Below, piece after piece: positions 1 through 6,836 of a DNA stretch of 12,899 nt. Position numbers and translations under genes: made by a program. This DNA is from Beroe ovata (Eukaryota > Ctenophora > Nuda > Beroida > Beroidae), in contig CAMPET010000139.1 in NCBI GenBank assembly GCA_946803715.1, positions 70,184 through 83,082 of the forward strand, in the 5' to 3' direction. The first letter of the stretch is position 1; each line of letters begins with the position of its first letter. The notes below the pieces were generated by a model that worked only from the letters and a program-made list of their open reading frames with translations, was not told where the DNA came from and made no database searches.

Positions 1-48
1 CTCCATCCACTCCCCCAATCTCTTATCTCCACCCCCTCTGCCCCCTCC
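1..48. repeat. CT-rich low-complexity tract at left edge
   Basis: Almost pure pyrimidine on the plus strand with repeated CTCC/CCCC words, and G-rich on the other strand. It resembles the tract at the right edge of the window. It probably lies in the intron downstream of the putative exon at 58-139, whose donor starts at 57. Confidence 0.7.
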
Positions 49-57
49 TTCACTCAC

Positions 58-139
58 CGCGCAACTATCAAGTCTGTGTCGGGGTATCGTGGTTTCGGGT
101 CGGGAACAGTACAGCGGACTGTCCAACCGCAAAAACATC
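58..139 (-). CDS. Putative exon 10 of the minus-strand multi-exon gene
   Basis: Seen on the minus strand: an acceptor TTTCAG just above 139 and a strong donor GTGAGTG starting at 57. The 82-bp interval is open in phase 1, reading 26 codons (CFCGWTVRC...TDLIVA) and leaving two bases. Phase 1 is what exon 9 (donor after 4901) requires, and the joined codon would be GGA (Gly). The interval is also open in phase 2, so the frame alone is not decisive. It lies in a separate sequence piece, left of the N at 877, so its link to the rest of the gene rests on scaffold order. If real, it makes the receptor gene at 2037-4619 nested in an intron. I do not recognise the peptide. Confidence 0.4.
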
Positions 140-876
140 CTGAAACATTGCCAATTAATCTTTAATTGTAACTGACAACAGGTTGACACCAGTTTATCTG
201 ACAGAGTGACACTGCAGTTTGTCAGGACAGGTCGACGTGGCACGATCGGGGCACCTCTTATTTTCTGCTTAGGCAAGCTCAACTTGTGCGACACCATTTT
301 GTCAGGACAGGTTACAATGATGTACCTATATTAATATGCGGATTTTTATGTGGTTGATATCCGTCTTGCTGGATTAGTTATGCAGCACCCCTTTGCCACG
401 AGTAAAATGATTTTGACATTACAAGATTTAATTAAACGCATGGGTTCTAGTTCTACCTACGTGCAACGCAGGTTCTATATAATTTTCCACAAGTGACATG
501 CGTAAAATGGGAAAGATGTCTGCGTCACGTGATCTGAAAAACAATCTTATACATAGCACTCTTCTGTTGTTAATTTGTCCTTAAACGCAATTTTATGGAT
601 GGTAATTTTGCAATTTCATGGATGGTATGGTCTTGCAATTTCATGGATGGTATGGTCCTGCGGAGACACATATAGAGATCGGTGATTTATCAAGGCTGGC
701 AATTTGTACAGGATCAATTCACTCCCGTCCCATTCAACCACTTTCTATACATTACTTTTCCTACCACTTTTTAATAACGTCGGGTTCCCTTAATTGCCCT
801 ACACACGTGTACAAAATAGTGGGGTACTTTAATAGTTTAATAAGTCCGACATGGGTACAACGGAAAATATGTGTTC
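140..876. other. Non-coding piece left of the first N
   Basis: No convincing coding sequence. Open frames here are short and repeat-derived. It holds a direct repeat of TTTGTCAGGACAGGT (218-232 and 298-312), a TCACGTGA E-box near 524 and the tandem repeat at 589-661. If exon 10 is real, this is intron of the minus-strand gene. The last bases before the N show no similarity to the receptor sequence that follows it. Confidence 0.5.
589..661 (+). repeat. 25-bp tandem repeat, three copies
   Basis: Units at 589-611 (degenerate, 23 bp), 612-636 and 637-661. The last two differ at one base. The core is TTTCATGGATGGTATGG. A short open frame runs through it but is explained by the repeat. Confidence 0.9.
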
Positions 877-877
877 N
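877..877. other. Single N: sequence join
   Basis: The base is N. Sequence to its right starts abruptly as a copy of the receptor interior (3327 onward), and sequence to its left does not match the receptor. I read the N as a contig join or unresolved junction, not a simple ambiguous base. Confidence 0.75.
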
Positions 878-1084
878 GATGGACAAATTAACTGTCAGGA
901 CTTTTCTGATGAGTGTAATGAAGAATGCAGTAAACGCATTATTTCCAACATGTTATACAATTCCTGTGCTTGGGTTATTGGGGTGCTAGCCATGATTCTA
1001 AACATGGAATTGATCATCGGAAGCATAAAGAAACTGAGAGTTTGTAAAAAATCTTTCCAATTGCTAAACAGGGGACTGATTCTG
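878..1084 (+). pseudogene. Duplicated internal fragment of the LDLa-7TM receptor gene
   Basis: These 207 bp match 3327-3533 with three substitutions and no indel. The segment codes for the end of the last LDLa module, the linker and TM1 into the start of TM2. Two differences are silent and one gives Arg for Lys in the first intracellular loop. It is bounded exactly by N at 877 and 1085, has no start or stop and cannot be a gene alone. The best reading is a small allelic contig misplaced beside the main copy. A real partial tandem duplication with internal deletion is the alternative. Confidence 0.85.
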
Positions 1085-1085
1085 N
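1085..1085. other. Single N: sequence join
   Basis: To the left is receptor coding sequence ending CTG (equivalent to 3533). To the right, AGTCTCAGG is equivalent to 5255 onward. In the main copy these points are about 1.7 kb apart, in the same order and orientation. Confidence 0.8.
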
Positions 1086-1160
1086 AGTCTCAGGTGTACG
1101 AATGTTTATCTTTGCAGGAAGTAGGGTGACTGTAGTGTTCTTGTGTTGAATCAGACATGC
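1086..1160 (-). pseudogene. Partial second copy of exon 8 (minus-strand gene)
   Basis: Acceptor AAATTTCAG lies just above 1160. The 75 bp encode the first 25 codons of exon 8 (ACLIQHKNTT...) before the N at 1085. Against 5255-5329 there are two substitutions, both silent Leu codon changes. The donor side is cut off by the join. Confidence 0.7.
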
Positions 1161-1394
1161 CTGAAATTTGTACACTTGAGTTATATTACAGACACACAGG
1201 CTATAATAGTTCTTGCAAGTACTTCCTCATGAAAGTGGTAAATCTGAAGGCCGAAAATTTTTAATAGCTAAACTTGAAAGTGCAAATCTTGAAAGAAGTA
1301 ACTTGAAAGTGATCGATGGAGAAACCAGCTACCCCAATCATATCCAAGTTATCAAGTTACCAATTGTTACCAGAGTGTCAGTAAAACCAATTAC

Positions 1395-1490
1395 CTCCCA
1401 TGTCGGTAAATCTGGCGAAACACGTGGAATATTGAACCATGTAAGAATGGTGTAGCTGGTCTGGAACAGCTTGTCGGACCCAACTGCTCC
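1395..1490 (-). CDS. Second copy of exon 7 (minus-strand gene)
   Basis: A 96-bp phase-0 exon with acceptor CATCTCAG above 1490 and donor GTAATT from 1394. It encodes the same 32 residues as 5602-5697 (GAVGSDKLFQ...DLPTWE). The two copies differ at two bases, both silent (Ala GCA/GCC, Ile ATT/ATC). The donor is GTAATT here and GTAAGT in the main copy. It is intact, but only an allelic or duplicate fragment. Confidence 0.75.
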
Positions 1491-2035
1491 CTGAGATGGG
1501 AAAAGGCGTACAGTTATATTTTCACGTAGAATCTTGGATAACTCCCTACCCTCGCTGACGGGATTTACGCCTCGCAATTTAGCATTGCGACGGCAGAGGA
1601 AAATTTTACATATAACATCTTTTCCCCGTGTGCGGAGGGTCTTCTAGTAACATAGCTTCGTTCGGAGTGGGCACGCGGCGTCCAAATCGCCCGATCGTGG
1701 ATTTATGATACTTTATACTTTTATAATAAGCAGACAGTAGGATCAGCACATTAATAGATAAATGCTTCATGATAATCAGGCATCATTAATTGCAGTTCAT
1801 TCATATTTATAGTTATCATTATTTCATAGGATCAATCTTGTAGCAGCGCCCTCATCATCTCCAAAACGGAGCTACTTGAAATACACGGAGTATAACATCT
1901 TGCAAGATCATAGCGCGATTTCTAGACACACGTGATATGACAAGCCAACTTGTCGGGATCAATTAAATCAGCTCTTTCCTTTTTGTCACGGCTGACGTTT
2001 CTTCTGCCGTCTTTGTCACGACATTGCATGAATTC

Positions 2036-2036
2036 N
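2036..2036. other. Single N: sequence join inside an open frame
   Basis: The left flank matches 6227 and its equivalent continues differently there. The right flank starts inside the receptor frame. The open frame happens to run through the N (codon TCN), which makes the receptor look as if it starts about 87 bp further upstream. Confidence 0.75.
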
Positions 2037-4619
2037 ACTGATGAGGATCGGTGTAAGGTTATGCCGGGCGATGAGAGCTGCTGGAGATTCAATACCCACA
2101 GACTTGTCCCACTGTTCAATTTCACCAGATGTGCAGCTATCAGATATTCGAAATCGCGCTTAACGCCGTATTTTTCCAGTCATAAATGGATTTTCCGGTC
2201 ATGTGGTGACGACTTTTGCGCCCCCTACTGCCAAGATTACAGCGATCAGACTAACTGTACGGACATCAAAAGGGTGGGTGTTGTCTGCAATGTCAAAGGT
2301 TTCAATTCAACTGTTGCAAAGGTAATGACATGTAATGAATATCTACCGTTCGATATGTGTGATGATGCCATGGATTCAGAATGTACCAGAACTTCCATGT
2401 CCTGTTCACTTCACAAGCATCTGATCTGTGATGGTGCTAGCGACTGTGAGGACAAATCCGATGAGCAGAATGAAGCTTGCTTCTCCTTGTCCAACAAAAC
2501 CTGCTCCAGAAGGTACTACCATGAAAGAGAACTACAGATTCCTCTCCAATGGGTGGGTGATGGGGTTGTAGATTGCATGAATCAGGAAGATGAAATCCTT
2601 GATAAGTGGAGGAAGTGTGGCAATGGGACACTCCACCGTTTTGTGTCGGATGAAGTGAGTTGCCTTGATGTATATGTTTGTCATGGTGGGAAAGGTGGAT
2701 TCATAGAGCTAGATAGTCTTTGCGATGGGGTGGAAACTTGTGGTAACGAGAACAAGATTTGCCAAAGCGTGCAACAAACACCTAGTCTCTTTGTGAAACT
2801 CCAGAGGCTTCCTAGGCGCAAAGACGTGGAGTTACTGGCAGCAATGCACTGCATAAAGGGTATGATGGATTATGAGATTATGACTCAACAGAAGTGCAAA
2901 CGAAGATTCCTTGACCTGTTCTCTGGACCTGTTTTGGGACTAAAACAGCGCCAGCTGATAATTCCCTCATCGCTTCACAACTGCAGGTTCATGTATGGAG
3001 AACTTTATTTGTTCTTTAGCTGCTTGGGATACTGTGAAACACAAAGCTGTCCGGTCAAAAAAGAGTCACTGAATCAGGATGCGTGCCCCGGTCAGTTTGT
3101 CCAACGAATATACACGCTGGCCCATGACAATACTTTGACATTCTTGGTCAGGAAAAATGGCCATTATGGAAATGACTTTTTCGTGTGTGATAATAGCAAG
3201 TGTATCGAGTTTTATAGAGTTTGTGATCTAGTTGATGACTGTGGGGACCTCAGTGACGAAATTTCATGTGGGAATCACTTTTTGTGTTCTAGTACAAAGC
3301 GATTTCTTCCATTGAACCAGAAATGCGATGGACAAATTAACTGTCAGGACTTTTCTGATGAGTGTAATGAAGAATGCAGTAAACGCATTATTTCCAACAT
3401 GCTATACAATTCCTGTGCTTGGGTTATTGGAGTGCTAGCCATGATTCTAAACATGGAATTGATCATCGGAAGCATAAAGAAACTGAAAGTTTGTAAAAAA
3501 TCTTTCCAATTGCTAAACAGGGGACTGATTCTGCTAGTCAGTATTGGTGACTTTTGCGTGGGGGTTTATCTTCTTTCAGTAGCAGTGGCAGATTCATTCA
3601 TCTTCAGAGAGAGTTATTGTTTCAAACAGTTCTCTTGGCTTACAAGTCACAGCTGCGCATTCCTGGGTAGTCTTAATACATTTGGCTCACAACTCTCGGT
3701 GTTTTCTATGACATCATTGAGTATTTTTAGGGTCAACAACATCAGGAAAAGCATTGTTGCCCATGATCAAGTTAACTCGTCAGTCAAAGTCATGCTTTGG
3801 GTCACAAGCATTGCCTTGATCCTAATTTCCATAGCCATAGCAATCATCCCGGTGTTGACTGATTTGGAGGATTACTTTGTTAACGGTCTTGCTTATCACA
3901 AATCAATCAGTCTTTTCATTGGAATGATCAATAAAAGAGTCAACACAGATGCTCTTAGCGTCTATTATGGAAGGATGAAGAATAAGGCTTTAAGCTGGAA
4001 GCTGATTGATGAAATGATATATCCTATCTTTTCCCACGATCACAATTTGAAACCGGGGTTGTTAAAGAGTCAAGTTCATTTCTATGGGAATGATGGAGTT
4101 TGCCTCTTCAAATATTTCGTCAAGAATGATGATCCTCAGAGGGTTTATGTCATTTTGCTGCTCACAATCAACATGTGTTGCTTTCTCCTCATATCTGTGT
4201 GCTACATCTGCATTGGCATGATTACCGCAAGGGGCAGTAAAGTTCTAGCACGTGCAGATGGGGTTGCCGGGAAGCAAGTCAGGTCGAGGAATACAAAGAT
4301 GCAACATCGGATTATTGCACTTATCACCACCGATTTTATCTGCTGGGTGCCTTTCATCACGATCTGTTTCCTCCATCATGCCGATGTGATTGATGCAAGC
4401 TTTTTGTACATCACTTTCTCTATTATTTTCCTCCCCACCAATTCAGTGATAAATCCAATTCTCTATGATGATAATCTGGTCATGGTTTCTGTTTTGAAAA
4501 TTATCCTGCATTACCTAAACCCGCTTCCAGCAGTTCAAAAGATCCTGAGATATAGTTCAACTGGCAGAAGGGCACCAGAATGCAAAGATCCGGGGATTGA
4601 ACTTAGAGAGACAGAATAA
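2037..4619 (+). CDS. LDLa-repeat rhodopsin-class (GRL101/relaxin-receptor-like) G-protein-coupled receptor, 5' incomplete
   Basis: A single open exon of about 860 codons ending TAA at 4617-4619. The frame continues left through the N to 1950 but begins with TTG and has no signal peptide I trust, so the true N terminus is missing. Numbering from 1950, LDLa or LDLa-like modules lie near residues 84-103 (partial), 144-177 (CDGASDCEDKSDE), 177-223, 238-271, 413-440 (CDLVDDCGDLSDE) and 446-476. Seven membrane segments follow at about 486-508, 521-545, 569-592, 613-635, 731-757, 785-809 and 815-840. Class A marks are D534 in TM2, C569 with C718 for the TM3-ECL2 disulfide, CWVP in TM6 and NPILY in TM7. 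The E/DRY site reads FRV. FYGNDGVC before TM5 resembles relaxin-type LGRs, but no leucine-rich repeats are present. The likely role is a cell-surface receptor; its ligand is unknown. Confidence 0.9.
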   Translation, partial: TDEDRCKVMPGDESCWRFNTHRLVPLFNFTRCAAIRYSKSRLTPYFSSHKWIFRSCGDDFCAPYCQDYSDQTNCTDIKRVGVVCNVKGFNSTVAKVMTCNEYLPFDMCDDAMDSECTRTSMSCSLHKHLICDGASDCEDKSDEQNEACFSLSNKTCSRRYYHERELQIPLQWVGDGVVDCMNQEDEILDKWRKCGNGTLHRFVSDEVSCLDVYVCHGGKGGFIELDSLCDGVETCGNENKICQSVQQTPSLFVKLQRLPRRKDVELLAAMHCIKGMMDYEIMTQQKCKRRFLDLFSGPVLGLKQRQLIIPSSLHNCRFMYGELYLFFSCLGYCETQSCPVKKESLNQDACPGQFVQRIYTLAHDNTLTFLVRKNGHYGNDFFVCDNSKCIEFYRVCDLVDDCGDLSDEISCGNHFLCSSTKRFLPLNQKCDGQINCQDFSDECNEECSKRIISNMLYNSCAWVIGVLAMILNMELIIGSIKKLKVCKKSFQLLNRGLILLVSIGDFCVGVYLLSVAVADSFIFRESYCFKQFSWLTSHSCAFLGSLNTFGSQLSVFSMTSLSIFRVNNIRKSIVAHDQVNSSVKVMLWVTSIALILISIAIAIIPVLTDLEDYFVNGLAYHKSISLFIGMINKRVNTDALSVYYGRMKNKALSWKLIDEMIYPIFSHDHNLKPGLLKSQVHFYGNDGVCLFKYFVKNDDPQRVYVILLLTINMCCFLLISVCYICIGMITARGSKVLARADGVAGKQVRSRNTKMQHRIIALITTDFICWVPFITICFLHHADVIDASFLYITFSIIFLPTNSVINPILYDDNLVMVSVLKIILHYLNPLPAVQKILRYSSTGRRAPECKDPGIELRETE

Positions 4620-4900
4620 GAGCGACAAACATGATATCTACTGATGACAGAGAACTTAAACTTGCTGAATTAGAACCGCATAAGTTCAGGGGTATCATGT
4701 GACTTCTATTTCCTCATCTCAATTTGTTAAATATGCTTTTGAGAGTTTTTCACCAGTTTTACTCTTCACCATAAAGATTAATAAGCTTTTGAAACCTTCT
4801 CATAATGTTCCATGATGATTTAGGGAGAAAAGTCTGTTATAGAGAATGATCAAGTTATTAATAAGAATCACGTGTGATTGTTTAGTTAATAAACGTGTAC
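4620..4900 (+). other. Receptor 3' UTR and antisense intron
   Basis: AT-rich, with no coding sequence on the plus strand. On the minus strand the frame of exon 9 would stay open to a TGA at 4800-4802 if the donor at 4900 were not used. No AATAAA is visible on the minus strand here, which slightly favours splicing over termination. Confidence 0.5.
4888..4893 (+). terminator. Poly(A) signal AATAAA for the receptor mRNA
   Basis: Canonical AATAAA about 270 bases after the receptor stop, followed by a GT- and T-rich stretch. Cleavage 10-30 bases downstream would fall within 4903-4923, inside antisense exon 9. Other AATAA-like words are nearby, but this is the only perfect hexamer seen. Confidence 0.55.
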
Positions 4901-5012
4901 CTATTTTGAGGTTCGACCGCCACTCCATATCCACACAAAACTCTACACAGCTTGATCGCATTTTGGTGCCCCGTTGAAATGAGAGAATCAGCAGGTGCCA
5001 TTGTCCATCATC
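4901..5012 (-). CDS. Exon 9 of the minus-strand gene (possible ConA/LamG-like core)
   Basis: Acceptor CTCCAACAG above 5012 and donor GTACAC from 4900. Entering in phase 0, it reads 37 codons (DDGQWHLLILSF...) and leaves one G (phase 1). DGQWH followed by alternating hydrophobic residues is the usual inner-strand motif of laminin-G/concanavalin-like domains. FCVDMEW could be the next strand. The family link is inference. If the donor is not used, the frame ends at TGA 4800-4802 and this would be the last exon. It lies directly against the receptor's poly(A) signal on the other strand. Confidence 0.55.
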
Positions 5013-5224
5013 CTGTTGGAGGGTGTGTTAATTAGTCCTGTGTAGGTGTTAATTAGGTGTTAATTAGCTAATCAGTAATCAAAGCAATACATGGTGCTAA
5101 TTGAGATATGAATCCTGACCAATGATTATCCAAGACGTTCAGTACCTATATTCAATGAGAATAAGATTGAAAATAATCACGCTGTCTGATAATGATATTG
5201 CGAGATTCACGCAATTTGTCACAC

Positions 5225-5329
5225 CTTGACGGGTGGCGCTTCGTGCGACTGCATAGTCTCAGGTGTACGAATGTTTATCTTTGCAGGGAGCAGGGTGACT
5301 GTAGTGTTCTTGTGTTGAATCAGACATGC
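5225..5329 (-). CDS. Exon 8 of the minus-strand gene
   Basis: Acceptor AAATTTCAG above 5329 and donor AAG|GTGTGA from 5224. The exon is 105 bp, phase 0 at both ends, and codes 35 residues (ACLIQHKNTT, TVTLLPAKIN, ending APPVK). The first 25 codons also occur at 1086-1160 with only two silent differences, which supports coding. The strand-like pattern VTLLPAKINI fits a beta-sandwich domain continuing from exon 7. The intron to exon 9 (5013-5224) is 212 bp. The donor is weaker than its neighbours (+5 is G, +4 is T). Confidence 0.7.
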
Positions 5330-5439
5330 CTGAAATTTGTACACTTGAATCATTTTACCGACACACAGGCTATAATAGTTCTTGCAAGTACTTCCTCATG
5401 AAAGTGGTAAATCTGAAGGCCGTAAATTTTTAATAGCGA

Positions 5440-5512
5440 AACTTGATAGAGCAAATCTTGAAAGTTGCAAACTTGAAAGTAGTAAACTTGAAAGTAGTAA
5501 CTTGAAAGTGAT
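5440..5512 (+). repeat. 15-bp minisatellite (AACTTGAAAGTAGTA)
   Basis: About five imperfect 15-bp units in intron 7 of the minus-strand gene. The equivalent place at about 1267-1312 has about three, a 30-bp difference. Read on the plus strand it gives pentapeptide-like words (ANLES, CKLES, SKLES), discussed in the findings. Confidence 0.8.
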
Positions 5513-5601
5513 CGATGGAGAAACCAGCAACTCCAATTATATCCAAGTTATCAAGTTACCAATTGTTACCAGTGTTTCAGTGAAACAAGTAGACCACTTA
5601 C

Positions 5602-5697
5602 CTCCCATGTCGGTAAATCTGGCGAAACACGTGGAATATTGAACCATGTAAGGATGGTGTAGCTGGTCTGGAACAGCTTGTCGGACCCAACGGCTCC
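5602..5697 (-). CDS. Exon 7 of the minus-strand gene
   Basis: A strong exon: acceptor TTTTCCCATCTCAG above 5697 and perfect donor GAG|GTAAGT from 5601. It is 96 bp, phase 0 at both ends, and codes 32 residues beginning GAVGSDKLFQ and ending DLPTWE. It is present again at 1395-1490 with two silent changes only, a clear sign of purifying selection or very recent allelism. TSYTILTWFNI resembles the early strand of ConA/LamG-like domains (aromatic-x-hydrophobic-x-W-hydrophobic) found, for example, in BEACH-family proteins. That link is tentative. Confidence 0.85.
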
Positions 5698-6388
5698 CTG
5701 AGATGGGAAAAGACGTACAGATCATATTTTTATATTTCACCCTCGCTGGCGGGATTTACCCCTCGCAATTTAGCATTGCGACCGCAGAGGGGAATTTTAT
5801 AACATCTTTTCCCCGTGTGCGGAGGGTTTCTACTTCTAGTAACATAGCTTCGTTCGGAGCGGGCACGCGGCGTCAAAATTCCCCGATCGTGGATTTATGT
5901 TACTTTTATAATAAGCAGACAGTAGGATCAGCACATGAATAGATAAATGCTTCATGATAATCAGGCATCATTAATTGTAAGATTGTAGTTCAAATCATAT
6001 ACATAGTTATCATAATTTCATAGGATCAATCTTGTAGCAGCGCCCTCATCATCTCCAAAACGGAGCTACTTGAACACCACGGAATATAACATCTTGCAAG
6101 ATCATAGCGCAATTTCTAGACACACGTGATATGACAAGCCAACTTGTCGGGATCAATTAAATCCTCTATCCTTTTTGTCACGACTGACGTTTCTTCTGCC
6201 GTCTTTGTCACGACATTGCATGAATTCATTCAGTTGCATAATACCACCGATTCCCTCACGCCGTGTCTCTACCACCCCCTTTTCGCATATTCCCCACAAT
6301 ATTATAGCAAATATGGAGACAACCCCCCGTATATTACTTACTTATATTATAGCAAATATCGAGACATATTCCCCCGCATATTACTCAC
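5698..6388. other. Intron 6 of the minus-strand gene
   Basis: No coding sequence supported on either strand. It contains the left part of the duplicated block and, at 6300-6388, two near-identical ATTATAGCAAATAT words in AT-rich sequence. A short plus-strand frame through 6144-6506 is not conserved in frame with its copy near 1950. Confidence 0.6.
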
Positions 6389-6496
6389 CGGCTTTATGAT
6401 GTATGGCAGCACAAGGGCAGGTACCAGTGATGATTTGGGTATGATGCAGTACGGAACACTTTCTTGTGACCCGTCTATCGGTGTTGATACTGATAC
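6389..6496 (-). CDS. Exon 6 of the minus-strand gene
   Basis: Acceptor ATCTCCAG above 6496 and strong donor GTGAGT from 6388. It is 108 bp, phase 0 at both ends, and codes 36 residues (VSVSTPIDGS, then SVPYCIIPKS, ending YIIKP). A TAA lies just upstream of the acceptor in the same frame, so the frame is open only within the exon, as expected. A 9-bp hairpin sits 16 bases upstream of the acceptor. The peptide is rich in Val, Ile, Pro and Ser and is not recognised. Confidence 0.7.
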
Positions 6497-6511
6497 CTGG
6501 AGATAGTTTTA

Positions 6512-6533
6512 CAGGTGTCAGAATTGACACCTG
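6512..6533 (-). repeat. Perfect inverted repeat (CAGGTGTCA, loop of 4)
   Basis: Arms CAGGTGTCA (6512-6520) and TGACACCTG (6525-6533) around GAAT. It lies in intron 5 next to the exon 6 acceptor. The same CAGGTGTCA word recurs at about 6723 and in the minisatellite at 12046-12123. Confidence 0.85.
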
Positions 6534-6738
6534 AAATGGATTTCTGTACGTGAACACCATAGGTAGGTGATTTTGTTGCGATATATAAAGCATTTTATGA
6601 GTTCAGTGGGAACAATATTTTACACATTGATGATTTTCTATGTGGACATCGCTGCTCCTCAAACTAACAACAGTTGACAACAGCAATTCATACTTTTGAC
6701 ACTTCGTACTTGACAAGTTAAACAGGTGTCACTGCCAC

Positions 6739-6810
6739 AATATAGTTCCTTATATAGTTCCTAATATAGTTCCTAATATAGCTCCTAATATAGCTCCTAA
6801 TATGGTTCCT
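6739..6810 (+). repeat. 12-bp tandem repeat, six units
   Basis: Exactly six units of 12 bp (consensus AATATAGTTCCT) with single-base variants. It lies in intron 5 of the minus-strand gene, just beyond the GC-rich palindrome. Confidence 0.95.
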
Positions 6811-6820
6811 AATTTGACAT

Positions 6821-6836
6821 TGCGGCGCGCGCCGCA
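6821..6836. repeat. 16-bp perfect GC palindrome near a 5' splice site
   Basis: TGCGGCGCGCGCCGCA is its own reverse complement. On the minus strand it begins about 12 bases into intron 5, right after the exon 5 donor. It stands out against AT-rich surroundings. Confidence 0.9.

Larger units (their letters stand above)
1086..2035. repeat. Second copy of the 5255-6227 block
   Basis: Colinear with 5255-6227 from its first to its last base, with many substitutions and indels outside the exons: 950 bp here against 973 bp. One 30-bp indel equals two units of a 15-bp minisatellite. It carries a partial exon 8 and a whole exon 7 of the minus-strand gene. Bounded by N on both sides, it probably represents the other haplotype. 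A diverged paralogous copy is possible. Confidence 0.85.
5255..6227. repeat. Main copy of the block repeated at 1086-2035
   Basis: Starts within exon 8 and ends in intron 6 of the minus-strand gene. It is colinear with 1086-2035 in the same orientation, offset 4169 at the left end. Coding parts are nearly identical and introns diverge with indels. No terminal inverted repeats or target-site duplications were seen, so this does not look like a transposon. Confidence 0.85.

Noticed and set aside
618-1129. Plus-strand open frames over the receptor fragment
   Set aside because: They consist of a 25-bp tandem repeat and the misplaced 207-bp receptor piece across Ns, so they are chimeric.
1950-2035. 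N-terminal extension of the receptor with a weak hydrophobic stretch (possible signal peptide)
   Set aside because: It starts with TTG, has Arg inside the hydrophobic stretch, and its copy near 6144-6230 is out of frame. It belongs to another sequence piece across an N.
4905-4925. GGTTCGA-like tRNA T-loop
   Set aside because: No flanking stem, no A or B box spacing; it lies within exon 9.
5255-6227. Transposon explanation for the duplicated block
   Set aside because: No terminal repeats or target-site duplication; it contains host exons, and its copy stops exactly at N joins.
6739-6810. CRISPR-like regular repeats
   Set aside because: Head-to-tail 12-bp units without spacers; an ordinary minisatellite in a eukaryotic intron.
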